Source: Clostridia bacterium (lineage in GTDB: Bacteria > Bacillota > Clostridia > Oscillospirales > CAG-272). Taken from it: a stretch of 64,000 nucleotides of DNA. The translations under genes were made by a program, and so were the position numbers. The stretch is from positions 1-64,000 of the forward strand of contig JAFTVG010000029.1 of NCBI GenBank assembly GCA_017465885.1. The letters run 5' to 3'. Shown here one piece after another: positions 50,955 to 58,629 of the stretch. Below the pieces are notes generated by a model. That model saw only the letters and a list, made by a program, of their open reading frames with translations. It ran no database searches and had not been told where the DNA came from. How positions within the stretch are numbered: position 1 is the first letter of the stretch; every line of letters begins with the position of its first letter.

Positions 50955-51099
50955 AATCGGTTTCCTTTGGTAGTTGCGGTAATTCGTAATTTGTCAAAAA
51001 CAAAATTGGTCGTGTGAACTTTAACAGTATACCACGCAAGATGGTTTTTTTTGTGTGTTTTTTTTGTACAAAGTGTAAATTGTTCGCTTTTTTGAAGAA

Positions 51100-52170
51100 T
51101 TACGAGGGTTGATAAGCGGTTAAGCCAAAGCAGGAGATGTCATCAAGGGTCAGTGCTTTTCCGAATTCCGTGAGATAAAACCAGCCGTAAAGACCGTCCT
51201 GCTCCACGTAAATGATTATACTGTCGGAATAGGGGGAGAGTGGAGCGGTGCTGTTTTCAAGGTGAGGCATCGGATAGGTTTCGATGACGTAAAAGTTCTT
51301 TTCGTCTTTGGTAAATCTGCTTTCAACGCGCGTGTAGCGGATGCCGTTTTCGCTGTAGGTGGTGATCGTCTGGGGAATGCCGTCGGTTTCTTGCGTTGTG
51401 ACATCACGGATGAGGACGTCGGGATTGTCCTTCAGATAGCTTGTGATATCATTGATCGACTGCTCGTATTCGCTACGATCAACAAAGGCGTCAAAGAGAC
51501 CGTTGGTAAAGTAGTGAGAGCGGATCTGCACACGGTAGTTTCCGGTGAGCATATAGGTGAAGCCGCAATAAAAGCTGTCGGGCAGAGTAGGAAGATAAAG
51601 GGAACCGGGGTCGGGAAGTGCGATGCCGTTTTCGTCCTGCTCAAAATTCGCGAGCAGATAGGAGGCAAGCCACAGAGGAATGCTGTCGGGGGTCAGCGCC
51701 ATATTCACCATATTGTCCATATTTTGAAATGGCATACAGTCGGTACGCTTGAAGACAGCGGGAATGTGCTCAGGCATCATAAATTGCGTTTTATCCATAT
51801 ACTGACAAAGGGTCAATATATCATCGGTGGGGGTGAAGCTGATGTAGCTGTTTCCATTTTTGGTAAAGCGCTGAACCTCCACGGGAAGGTTCATGTTGGA
51901 TAAAACCGAACTATCGCTTTCTGTGTTGGGCGTGTCGGGTGAAAGGACGGGCGGGAGCGTGGGGGCGGGACCGTCGTTTTTTAACAGAAGACTGCCGGCG
52001 ATGGTGGATAAGGCAAGAATGACTGCAACCCCTGCAAGCAAAGAGATCCTTGCAATGCGTCTTTTGGATGTTTTAGCGGGGAGTGCGGCGGTTTCGGCAA
52101 GGGCAATACCCTCAAGCAGGTTTTCTTCGCTGATGCCGTTGAGCGCTTCAATGAGATCGTCGCGTTTCAT
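51100..52170 (-). CDS. Putative anti-sigma factor, single-pass membrane protein
   Basis: A 356-residue protein. The N-terminal ~40 residues (MKRDDLIEALNGISEENLLE) are cytoplasmic and resemble the start of Firmicutes anti-sigma proteins. One transmembrane helix (ISLLAGVAVILALSTIAGSLL) lies at 43-63, followed by an extracytoplasmic domain of ~290 residues. Its start overlaps the sigma-factor stop by 4 nt (ATGA), so the pair is coupled and it probably holds that sigma factor. It has no zinc-binding HxxxCxxC motif. The signal sensed is unknown. Confidence 0.8.
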   Translation of the reverse strand: MKRDDLIEALNGISEENLLEGIALAETAALPAKTSKRRIARISLLAGVAVILALSTIAGSLLLKNDGPAPTLPPVLSPDTPNTESDSSVLSNMNLPVEVQRFTKNGNSYISFTPTDDILTLCQYMDKTQFMMPEHIPAVFKRTDCMPFQNMDNMVNMALTPDSIPLWLASYLLANFEQDENGIALPDPGSLYLPTLPDSFYCGFTYMLTGNYRVQIRSHYFTNGLFDAFVDRSEYEQSINDITSYLKDNPDVLIRDVTTQETDGIPQTITTYSENGIRYTRVESRFTKDEKNFYVIETYPMPHLENSTAPLSPYSDSIIIYVEQDGLYGWFYLTEFGKALTLDDISCFGLTAYQPS

Positions 52171-52760
52171 AATAGAAATCCCTCCGTTTCAAGTTGTTTT
52201 TTCAGTTCGTTTTTAATACGTTCAAGTTTTTTGCACACCTTTGTTTTGCTGAGATCCTTGGCTCGCGCGATGCTGTCAACCGACATACAAAGATAATAGC
52301 GGCTGACGAAGAGTGCGCGGTCCTCACTGTCAAGCTCTTTTAAGAAGCGGTCGAGGGCTTCGGTCAAAAGCTTGGTTTCAAAGGTGCGCTCAGGCGAGTC
52401 GGGGGAGCAAAGAAGAAATTCAAGCTCGGAAAGGGAAGACGCCATTTCGTCGGGCACGCGCTTTTGGCGTTTTCGCATACGATAGCGGTCGGTGGCGATA
52501 CGGCGCGTCAGAGCGATCAGATAAGCCTTAAAGGAATTGGGGCGGTTGGGTGGGATGGTTTCCCATAGCGCGAGGTAGACGTCGTTGAGGCATTCCTCGC
52601 TATCTTGGCGATCCTTGACGATATTGTAGGATATGGTATATAGAAATCTACGGTATCTTTGCGCGGTAGCATCAAGCGCACCTTGATCTCTTGCAAAAAA
52701 CAGCTCGATGATCTCTTGGTCCGTGGGCGCTGAAAGGTTTGATATTGAGGATGTTGCCAT
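52167..52760 (-). CDS. ECF-type RNA polymerase sigma factor
   Basis: A 197-residue protein. Sigma region 2 spans about 15-95 (RRFLYTISYNIVKDRQDSEE followed by CLNDVYLALWETIPPNRPNS and FKAYLIALTRRIATDRYR). Region 4 is near 135-190 (LDSEDRALFVSRYYLCMSVD, then IARAKDLSKTKVCKKLERI). No region 3 is present, as in ECF factors. It starts at ATG 52760 preceded by GGGAGGG. It forms an operon with the membrane protein that overlaps its end. Target promoters cannot be predicted here. Confidence 0.92.
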   Translation of the reverse strand: MATSSISNLSAPTDQEIIELFFARDQGALDATAQRYRRFLYTISYNIVKDRQDSEECLNDVYLALWETIPPNRPNSFKAYLIALTRRIATDRYRMRKRQKRVPDEMASSLSELEFLLCSPDSPERTFETKLLTEALDRFLKELDSEDRALFVSRYYLCMSVDSIARAKDLSKTKVCKKLERIKNELKKQLETEGFLL

Positions 52761-53218
52761 TGACGCAGCCCTCCCCCCTTTCTTGTTTTATACTTCAAAA
52801 AGAGTAGTCGTTTTTTTTTTCGAAAATTTCCGCTTTTTTGAAAAAAATTTAAAAAAAATCAAAAAAATTTTTATACTCACTTTTTTTGTGCAAACTCACG
52901 CTCAAAAAAAGGAAGCACAGGAACAATGCAGAAACAAAAAGGCAGATATCTCCTTTATTAAAGGATTTCAAGGAAAGGAAAAAGAGAGCGTCCTGTCCGC
53001 TCCCATAGAAAACGTGTTGATGTAATGAAATAAAGAGTGCAGCCTGAGCATATACTGCATATGGAGATGTATGATCGTGCTTTCATAACGTCAGTATAGC
53101 ATAGGTAGGAAAAAAAGTCAATATTATAGACCGGTTACTGAAAGAAAGGTAAGAGAAATCGAGGATGATGAGAAGGGAACGGCGAGGAAGAAAATATAAA
53201 AAACTTTTCACTTTGCTC
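52761..53218. other. Gene-free AT-rich stretch
   Basis: No gene is supported. 52800-52900 is dominated by A and T homopolymers that must include the ECF gene's promoter region. 53040-53110 holds a GAGCATATACTGCATATGG near-palindrome without obvious function. Confidence 0.5.
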
Positions 53219-53247
53219 TTGACAAACCAAAGAGTATGTGCTATAAT
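53219..53247 (+). promoter_or_regulatory. Promoter of tRNA-Cys
   Basis: Consensus TTGACA, 17-nt spacer, TATAAT, 37 nt upstream of the tRNA. Confidence 0.93.
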
Positions 53248-53284
53248 ACACGAGCGTTGAAAAACGTACCCGCAATTTACATAT

Positions 53285-53358
53285 GGCGCCATAGCCAAGC
53301 GGTAAGGCAGAGGTCTGCAAAACCTTTATCCCCGGTCCGATTCCGGGTGGCGCCTCCA
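53285..53358 (+). tRNA. tRNA-Cys (anticodon GCA)
   Basis: A 74-nt cloverleaf with acceptor GGCGCCA, D arm GCCAAGC...GGTAAGGC, anticodon stem-loop GAGGT-CTGCAAA-ACCTT (anticodon GCA), T arm CCCGG-TCCGATT-CCGGG and encoded CCA. A terminator follows immediately. Confidence 0.96.
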
Positions 53359-53359
53359 G

Positions 53360-53397
53360 AAAAAAGAGAGCAAGTCTTTGACTTGCTCTCTTTTTTC
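53360..53397 (+). terminator. Terminator of tRNA-Cys
   Basis: AAAAGAGAGCAAGT, CTTTG loop, ACTTGCTCTCTTTT followed by more T. A near copy occurs at 58492-58523. Confidence 0.93.
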
Positions 53398-53580
53398 AAC
53401 TAAATCCGTCCTTGCGGACGGGATAAATCCCATTATCGTGGGATGAAATCACTTCGTGATGAAATCCGACTTCGTCGGGATAGGAGGACGGATTTAATTT
53501 CATCTGAGGCGGCATACCGAAGATTTCATCCGAACGGAGCGAGGATTTCATCGCGCCTCGCGCGATTTCATTAATACCTT
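53398..53580. repeat. Array B: variable hairpins separated by GATGAAATC boxes
   Basis: Units such as CGTCC-TTG-CGGACG, CCCAT-TATC-GTGGG, CACTTCGTG and CCGAC-TTC-GTCGG are separated by GGATAAAT or GATGAAATC boxes. After a centre near 53500 the box appears inverted (GATTTCATC at about 53525, 53546 and 53566) with hairpins CGAACGGAGCG and GCGC-CTC-GCGCG. This is the same architecture as array A with a different box. Confidence 0.7.
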
Positions 53581-53592
53581 CCCCCTCGTGTC

Positions 53593-53621
53593 TTGAAAAA
53601 CACCGAAAAATGTGCTATAAT
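53593..53621 (+). promoter_or_regulatory. Promoter of cassette gene 1
   Basis: TTGAAA, 17-nt spacer, TATAAT. Confidence 0.85.
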
Positions 53622-53648
53622 AAAATCAGAAAGGCGGTGAGTAAATTT

Positions 53649-54146
53649 ATGGAAATATATACATTTGAATCTGGTTCTTTTTTGAATATTATTTTTGCAC
53701 TTGCCGCCATCGGAATGCTCGTAGTTACTGGGTTTGTTATCAAATTTGTAGTTCGACAAATAAAAAATGAATTGGAGAGTGGGTTGAAGAATCCCTTAAA
53801 ACGCAGCCTTATCTTTGCACCGTTTGTAATCATCCCTTTCGCATTTTCAATTGTATTTGGCTCCTTCTTCTTAAAATATACGTCTTGGGATTATCATATG
53901 GAAAAAGGGAACGCCTCTGTTTTAGAGGGAGATGTTACTGTTGTTTCGGTGGAGGAAGAATATTATAGGGGAAGTTTTTCAGGATATACCGTTGTTATAG
54001 AAATAGAAGGGCAGATCATTTCCCCTGCCAATACTTTTCCTGAAGAAGTTGTGGATGCCTTTGAAAGCAATCAAATACTTATCATACAGTACGGTGAGAT
54101 TAAAAATGATGGTACATATATTTGGAGTATCAAAACATCAAACTGA
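53649..54146 (+). CDS. Small membrane protein of unknown function (cassette gene 1)
   Basis: A 165-residue protein; ATG 53649 is chosen for the AAAGGCGGTGAG site. Two transmembrane helices (about 10-35 and 52-75) are followed by a ~90-residue extracytoplasmic beta domain (GDVTVVSVEEEYYRGSFSGY) with DUF3592-like features. The family is not firmly recognised. It is AT-rich and shares its ribosome-site context and 3' flank with the two following genes. Confidence 0.75.
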   Translation: MEIYTFESGSFLNIIFALAAIGMLVVTGFVIKFVVRQIKNELESGLKNPLKRSLIFAPFVIIPFAFSIVFGSFFLKYTSWDYHMEKGNASVLEGDVTVVSVEEEYYRGSFSGYTVVIEIEGQIISPANTFPEEVVDAFESNQILIIQYGEIKNDGTYIWSIKTSN

Positions 54147-54149
54147 TGG

Positions 54150-54290
54150 CATCTTTTTTTGTCAACACGCCCCAAAAAATTCCGTACACGCAAGTGTGCG
54201 GAATTTTTTACTTTTTCACTTTTCACTCTTCATTTTTCACTAATTCGGCGTGCACGGAATTTTTTGAAAGTAATAAGTAATAGTGAAGAG
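54150..54290 (+). repeat. Intercassette repeat, copy 1
   Basis: The block runs from GGCATCTTTTTTTGTCAACACGC through the terminator, a TTTTTCACTTTTCACT run, ATTCGGCGTG and GAAAGTAATA-GTAA. It closely matches copy 2 at 55003-55130. Confidence 0.75.
54174..54209 (+). terminator. Terminator of cassette gene 1
   Basis: AAAAAATTCCGTACAC, GCAA loop, GTGTGCGGAATTTTTT. Confidence 0.88.
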
Positions 54291-54336
54291 GTAAGGTAGC
54301 TTTTCGCTGTGGCGAAAAGCATTTTTATTATAAAGC

Positions 54337-54365
54337 TTGAAAAGTAAGAGGTTTTGTGATATAAT
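54337..54365 (+). promoter_or_regulatory. Promoter of cassette gene 2
   Basis: TTGAAA, 17-nt spacer, TATAAT. Confidence 0.85.
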
Positions 54366-54388
54366 AAAACCAGAAAGGCGGTGTCACT

Positions 54389-55000
54389 ATGAAAACAAAG
54401 GAAATGGACAAAATCAAAAAACACTTTGATAAATATTTCGAGCAAACCGATGCTATGGTTATGCATCCTATTGTTGACAACGGATTTCACGTTGATGTTC
54501 TTTTGTATAAACCAAACGATAAGTACCCTTTTTGGAAGCTTGTGACTATGGGGGCAAGCGATTATAAAATGCCGCCCGTGTCCAATACAGTTTCTCAATA
54601 TAATGAATACATTATGTTTGTTCACGCTGATGAAAATTTGGAAAATCAAGAGATTGCAAGTTGGTATTTCAACAAGTTGGTAATGATTGCCACATTTGCT
54701 CATGACAATCAATGTCACATTACCTACGGACATAGCTTTGAATGGCAGAATGTCGATACCGATGATGAAATGATCGCGGCATTTATTGAGTTCCCACAGA
54801 TAGTTAAAACGGTTGAAATATTGCGTTGTAAAATAGGTATGCTTAAAAAAGTTGCCTGCCTTCAGGTAGTTTTGCTCAACAAAAACGATCTTGCAAAGTT
54901 GATGGAGATTGGTCCACAGGCGTTCAGTGAGTATTTATATCCGGATAATGATGAGCGGTCGCATTTTCTTTCCGAAAGGTATAGAAGTGATAATTTCTGA
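54389..55000 (+). CDS. Suppressor-of-fused (SUFU)-domain protein (cassette gene 2)
   Basis: A 203-residue soluble protein; AAAGGCGGTG precedes ATG 54389. The sequence HVDVLLYKPNDKYPFWKLVT then MGASDYKMPP and YIMFVHADENL matches the bacterial SUFU-domain pattern. Such proteins occur as immunity-like or polymorphic-toxin accessory proteins in bacteria. No toxin partner is visible next to it. AT-rich with repeated flanks. Confidence 0.72.
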   Translation: MKTKEMDKIKKHFDKYFEQTDAMVMHPIVDNGFHVDVLLYKPNDKYPFWKLVTMGASDYKMPPVSNTVSQYNEYIMFVHADENLENQEIASWYFNKLVMIATFAHDNQCHITYGHSFEWQNVDTDDEMIAAFIEFPQIVKTVEILRCKIGMLKKVACLQVVLLNKNDLAKLMEIGPQAFSEYLYPDNDERSHFLSERYRSDNF

Positions 55001-55002
55001 GT

Positions 55003-55130
55003 TGCATTTTTTTGTAAACTCATGCCAAAAAATTCCGCATACGCAAGTGTTCGGAATTTTTTACCTCTTCACTTTTCACTAATTCGGCGTGTGCGGTTTT
55101 TTGGAAAGTAATAGGTAAGAGAGAATAGTG
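55003..55130 (+). repeat. Intercassette repeat, copy 2
   Basis: Homologous to 54150-54290: TTTTTTTGTAAACTCATGCC, the AAAAAATTCCG terminator, TCTTCACTTTTCACTAATTC, then GGCGTGTGCGG and GAAAGTAATAGGTAAGA. A short third copy (GGCATCTTTTTTGTCAACACGC) follows cassette gene 3 at 55653-55674. Confidence 0.75.
55027..55062 (+). terminator. Terminator of cassette gene 2
   Basis: AAAAAATTCCGCATAC, GCAA loop, GTGTTCGGAATTTTTT. Confidence 0.86.
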
Positions 55131-55145
55131 AAAAGCAACTTTATC

Positions 55146-55174
55146 TTGCAATCCACTGTCAAGTATGCTATAAT
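55146..55174 (+). promoter_or_regulatory. Promoter of cassette gene 3
   Basis: TTGCAA, 17-nt spacer, TATAAT. Confidence 0.82.
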
Positions 55175-55216
55175 ATATTTGACGCAAGCGTTAATTTCAA
55201 GAAAGGCGGTGGAGTC

Positions 55217-55645
55217 GTGAAAAATAAAAAATTTATATTTGTTTTAATAAGTGTACTTATTGTTTGCTTTATTGGAGCATCTATTTTCTTTGCGTTGCAA
55301 GGAATTTCTGCCGAAAATAAGAGACAGGAATACTTTGATGTTTATCGGGATATGGCAGAGAAATATATTGAAGCAAATTCTGAAATGTTAAACAAGTACG
55401 GAGATGATATTTCTGTTGAATTTGACAACTCGGTCACATATTCAGAAAGCGGTGAAAGAGGTTTTTTTGATAGGTACATTGAAGTCTTTGTTCCTAACAT
55501 TCCCGACACGCTTGAAGAATTCACCGATGGAATGGATATGATAAAATTCAATGTTAAGATCAGCGGAGACGAATACGAAATAATTTTTGAAAAAAACGAT
55601 CTTGGCAAACTTGTGGTTACAAATCTGTCGGAAATTACTCAATAA
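55217..55645 (+). CDS. Small single-TM exported protein (cassette gene 3)
   Basis: A 142-residue protein starting at GTG 55217 after GAAAGGCGGTGG. One N-terminal transmembrane helix or uncleaved signal (FIFVLISVLIVCFIGASIFF) is followed by a ~110-residue extracytoplasmic domain (RGFFDRYIEVFVPNIPD). No family recognised. AT-rich; its ribosome-site context matches cassette genes 1 and 2. Confidence 0.72.
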   Translation: MKNKKFIFVLISVLIVCFIGASIFFALQGISAENKRQEYFDVYRDMAEKYIEANSEMLNKYGDDISVEFDNSVTYSESGERGFFDRYIEVFVPNIPDTLEEFTDGMDMIKFNVKISGDEYEIIFEKNDLGKLVVTNLSEITQ

Positions 55646-55676
55646 TTTAAAAGGCATCTTTTTTGTCAACACGCCT

Positions 55677-55716
55677 CAAACAAAAGAGCACTGCGAGAGC
55701 AGTGCTCTTTTGTTTG
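55677..55716 (+). terminator. Terminator of cassette gene 3
   Basis: A perfect 18-bp stem (CAAACAAAAGAGCACTGC with GCAGTGCTCTTTTGTTTG) and a GAGA loop. Confidence 0.88.
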
Positions 55717-55880
55717 GAAATGAAGCGCACCTGCGGTGCATGAAGCGAGTTGCGAAGCAACTCATGAAGCAGGGCTTCGCCCTATGAAGCGAGCCTTCGG
55801 CTCACGGAGAAGTAACATCGCGATTCGCTTCATGGCGGCAAAGCCGCCGCTTCATGCAAGCCAACGGCTTGCGCTTGTCG
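55717..55880. repeat. Array C: variable hairpins separated by ATGAAGC boxes
   Basis: Boxes ATGAAGC in direct orientation alternate with hairpins GCACC-TGC-GGTGC, GAGTTGC-GAAGCAACTC, AGGGC-TTC-GCCCT and GAGCC-TTC-GGCTC. After a centre near 55810 come inverted boxes (GCTTCAT) with hairpins GGCGGC-AAA-GCCGCC and GCAAGCC-AACG-GCTTGC. It has the same architecture as arrays A and B, with a third box sequence. No gene is supported in this stretch. Confidence 0.75.
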
Positions 55881-55901
55881 GGCGTTTTTCGACAGACTGA
55901 A
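55868..55901 (+). repeat. 34-nt direct repeat, left copy
   Basis: GCTTGCGCTTGTCGGGCG followed by TTTTTCGACAGACTGAA. The last 22 nt are identical to 58471-58492 and the first 12 nearly so. Confidence 0.75.
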
Positions 55902-55934
55902 ACACTGTAAAATCGACAGCGCATTTGTTTGGTA

Positions 55935-55963
55935 TTGACAAGGTATGATTGGGGCGGTATAAT
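55935..55963 (+). promoter_or_regulatory. Promoter of the LRR gene
   Basis: TTGACA, 17-nt spacer, TATAAT, 33 nt before ATG 55996. Confidence 0.9.
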
Positions 55964-55995
55964 GATATAAAAGAAATATAGTTGAGGATCGTGTT

Positions 55996-58161
55996 ATGGA
56001 TTATAGTAATGATCAAAACTTTATATCGTTATACAAATATGCTACTTTATACAAATATGAATCGTCAGGTCTTGAATTTGAAAGAATAAAAGGTGGTACT
56101 TATAGTGTAAAGAGCATTGGTAGTTGTACGGATACCCGTATTGTTATCCCATCTGAATACAATGGCAGACGCGTCACTGAAATTGGTAATTTTGCGTTTG
56201 ATAAATGCTCTTCTATTACGAAAGTCAGTTTACCCGATAGCATTACAAGAATCGGAAGATGTGCTTTTCGTGGTTGTTCAGGTATTACAAGTATTAATAT
56301 CCCTGACGGTGTTAGAGACATTGATTTCGATGCTTTTTCCGGCTGTACAAATCTTTTGAATATCATAATACCGGATAGTGTGACAAGCATTGGTTCTGAT
56401 GCTTTTGAGGATACAAAGTTTTACAATGATTCAATCAATTGGACAGACGACGTATTGTACATTGGTAAGCATTTAATTAAGGCTAAAGAACTGTTAGTTG
56501 GAAATTATACTATCAAAAATGATACTATAAGCATTGCCGGTCGAGCATTTGAAAATTGTAATAAACTTACAAATATTGTTATTCCCAATAGTATAAAAGA
56601 CATTGGGAATGAAGCTTTCTCACAATGCACTAGTTTAAGCAGTATCTCCATTCCCGAAACCATTACAATCATTAGTAGAGACCTCTTCTATCGATGTAAA
56701 GAACTAAAATCCGTAACAATTCCAAGTTCTGTTACGCGGATTGATGGTTTTGCCTTCGCTAATTGTACGGGACTTACCGATATTACTATTCCTGACAGTG
56801 TTACAAGAATTGGAGACTATGCTTTTTCTGGTTGTACTGGTCTTTCTAATATCGTTATTCCGGATAGCGTTACAAGTATCGGTCGTCATGCATTTAATGG
56901 ATGTGTTAGACTTGAAGGGATTCGTATTCCCGAAAAAGTTATGAGTATCGAATACAATCCATTTTCAAATTGCGCCAGTCTTGTTTCGATATCAGTATCA
57001 CCAAATAACGAGGTTTACTATAGTCAAGATAACTGTATTATCAATAAGGCGACCAAAGAATTGGTTGTCGGTTGCAAAAGTAGCGTGATTCCCGATGACG
57101 TGACAAGTATTGGAGCTTTTTCATTTTATGATTGTTTAGAATTAAAGCATATTATCATACCAGAAGGTGTTAATGATATCAGTTTCTGTGCATTTTCAAA
57201 TTGTTTTGAGATAGAATCACTATCAGTGTCTCCGAATAATTCAGTGTATTATAGTGAGGGTAATTGTATTATTGAAAGAGAAACACAAGGTCTGATTCTC
57301 GGATGCAAAAATAGTATTATTCCAAATACTGTTAAAAGTATATTCGAATTTGCTTTTAGCGATTGTAGGAATCTAACTAGCATTTCAATTCCTAACAGTG
57401 TTATTAACATTGATGAAAATGCATTTTCTTGTTGTCACTCTTTAAAATACATTTACTGCGAAGCGAAATGTAAGCCGACTGGGTTTGACCCCAACTGGTT
57501 ATCAGGATGCTCTGCCAAAGTATATTGGGGTGGGAAAATGGAAGTGCTTGCATACGAATATGATTCCAGTTCAAAAACATATTCGGTAACCGGAATTAAT
57601 GATCCAACCGTTACTTGTATTGACATTCCGTCTAATTATAACGGATATGCAGTAGAGAATATTTATGGAATATATACCGAAAACAAATTGGCTGTTACTG
57701 ATATCACTATTCCGGATAGTATTATAAGCATTGATCCTTGCTTTTTCTATAATAGTCCGTTTTTAGCGTCAGTTTCTGTGTCTAAGAATAATCAAATATA
57801 TTATAGCCAATACAATTGCATTATTGAAAAGGCAACCAAAAAATTGATACTCGCTTGTAGAAATAGCAGTATACCCAGTGATATTCTAAGCATCGGTGAC
57901 TTTGCGTTTGTTAAATCTGTCGGTTTAACAGAGATTCGTATTCCCGATAGTGTGACAAGCATTGGATCCTGTGCGTTTTCAGGATGCGTGGATTTGACAA
58001 GCATTATAATACCGATTAGCGTTAAAGAATTGGGAGAATGTGCTTTTTGTGGTTGTGATAAACTCAAAGAAATCCATTGTGCTGTAGACTGTAAACCTGA
58101 CGGATGGGACGATTATTGGGACGATGGGTGTGAAGCACAGATTAAATGGGGAGTAAAATGA
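55996..58161 (+). CDS. BspA-type leucine-rich repeat (LRR_5) protein without signal peptide
   Basis: A 721-residue protein; GAGGAT precedes ATG 55996. It consists of about 20 BspA/TpLRR units of ~23 residues (consensus IxIPDSVTSIGxxAFxGCxxL), interrupted by YSQxNCIIxKATKELxxGCK segments that form inter-repeat loops. Two KPTGFDPNW / KPDGWDDYW cysteine-flanked caps end each half. Such proteins are usually surface-exposed and bind host or microbial ligands, but no signal peptide, TM segment or anchor is seen here, so cytoplasmic location or non-classical export must be considered. It lies between 34-nt direct repeats next to a transposase remnant. Confidence 0.88.
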   Translation: MDYSNDQNFISLYKYATLYKYESSGLEFERIKGGTYSVKSIGSCTDTRIVIPSEYNGRRVTEIGNFAFDKCSSITKVSLPDSITRIGRCAFRGCSGITSINIPDGVRDIDFDAFSGCTNLLNIIIPDSVTSIGSDAFEDTKFYNDSINWTDDVLYIGKHLIKAKELLVGNYTIKNDTISIAGRAFENCNKLTNIVIPNSIKDIGNEAFSQCTSLSSISIPETITIISRDLFYRCKELKSVTIPSSVTRIDGFAFANCTGLTDITIPDSVTRIGDYAFSGCTGLSNIVIPDSVTSIGRHAFNGCVRLEGIRIPEKVMSIEYNPFSNCASLVSISVSPNNEVYYSQDNCIINKATKELVVGCKSSVIPDDVTSIGAFSFYDCLELKHIIIPEGVNDISFCAFSNCFEIESLSVSPNNSVYYSEGNCIIERETQGLILGCKNSIIPNTVKSIFEFAFSDCRNLTSISIPNSVINIDENAFSCCHSLKYIYCEAKCKPTGFDPNWLSGCSAKVYWGGKMEVLAYEYDSSSKTYSVTGINDPTVTCIDIPSNYNGYAVENIYGIYTENKLAVTDITIPDSIISIDPCFFYNSPFLASVSVSKNNQIYYSQYNCIIEKATKKLILACRNSSIPSDILSIGDFAFVKSVGLTEIRIPDSVTSIGSCAFSGCVDLTSIIIPISVKELGECAFCGCDKLKEIHCAVDCKPDGWDDYWDDGCEAQIKWGVK

Positions 58162-58211
58162 ATCGTATAGAAACGTTCAATGCGTTATTATGCAAGTATA
58201 ACCCTGGTTAA

Positions 58212-58469
58212 AGAATTTATTACGCCGAGTTCTACAAGCGACGCAAAAAAACTATTGAGCGCATTTTTGCGGATGCGAAAGAAAAACACGCTATGCGTTA
58301 TACACCTTACAGCGGCCTCGCCCAAGTCTCAAATTGGATAAGGCTTAAATTTGCTGCCATGCATCTCAAAAAATTTGCAAAAAGAAAGTGGGGAGATAGC
58401 CGCCCCTCCGATTTCTTCAAATCTTTTTTCTTCATAACCACAAAAACGCCCACTCTCGCTTACGCTTGA
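58212..58469 (+). pseudogene. IS1182-type transposase, C-terminal remnant
   Basis: An open frame of ~85 codons without a start reads YYAEFYKRRKKTIERIFADA, then KEKHAMRYTPYSGLAQVSNW and IRLKFAAMHLKKFAKRKWG. This is the C-terminal signature of IS1182-family DDE transposases (catalytic Glu in TIERIFADAKEK). Upstream the frame is closed by a stop at 58209, so only the C-terminal tail survives. Confidence 0.85.
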
Positions 58470-58492
58470 GGGGCGTTTTTCGACAGACTGAA
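58458..58492 (+). repeat. 34-nt direct repeat, right copy
   Basis: GCTTACGCTTGAGGGGCG followed by TTTTTCGACAGACTGAA; it matches 55868-55901. It overlaps the end of the transposase remnant, so it may be the IS terminal region. Confidence 0.75.
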
Positions 58493-58523
58493 GAGAGCAG
58501 GTCAATGACTTGCTCTCTTTTTT
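58492..58523 (+). terminator. Terminator resembling that of tRNA-Cys
   Basis: AGAGAGCAGGTC, AAT loop, GACTTGCTCTCT, then a T-run; it is nearly the same stem as 53360-53397. No intact gene precedes it, suggesting a duplicated or displaced tRNA-Cys gene end. Confidence 0.75.
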
Positions 58524-58629
58524 AACTTTAACGAAATTTGCTTGCGGTAAGTGAACTATCTACTGACGGCAACATGGGTAAATTCATCTCACTTTGCGCC
58601 AAAGGGGCAAAAGAAGTATCATTACGGTG

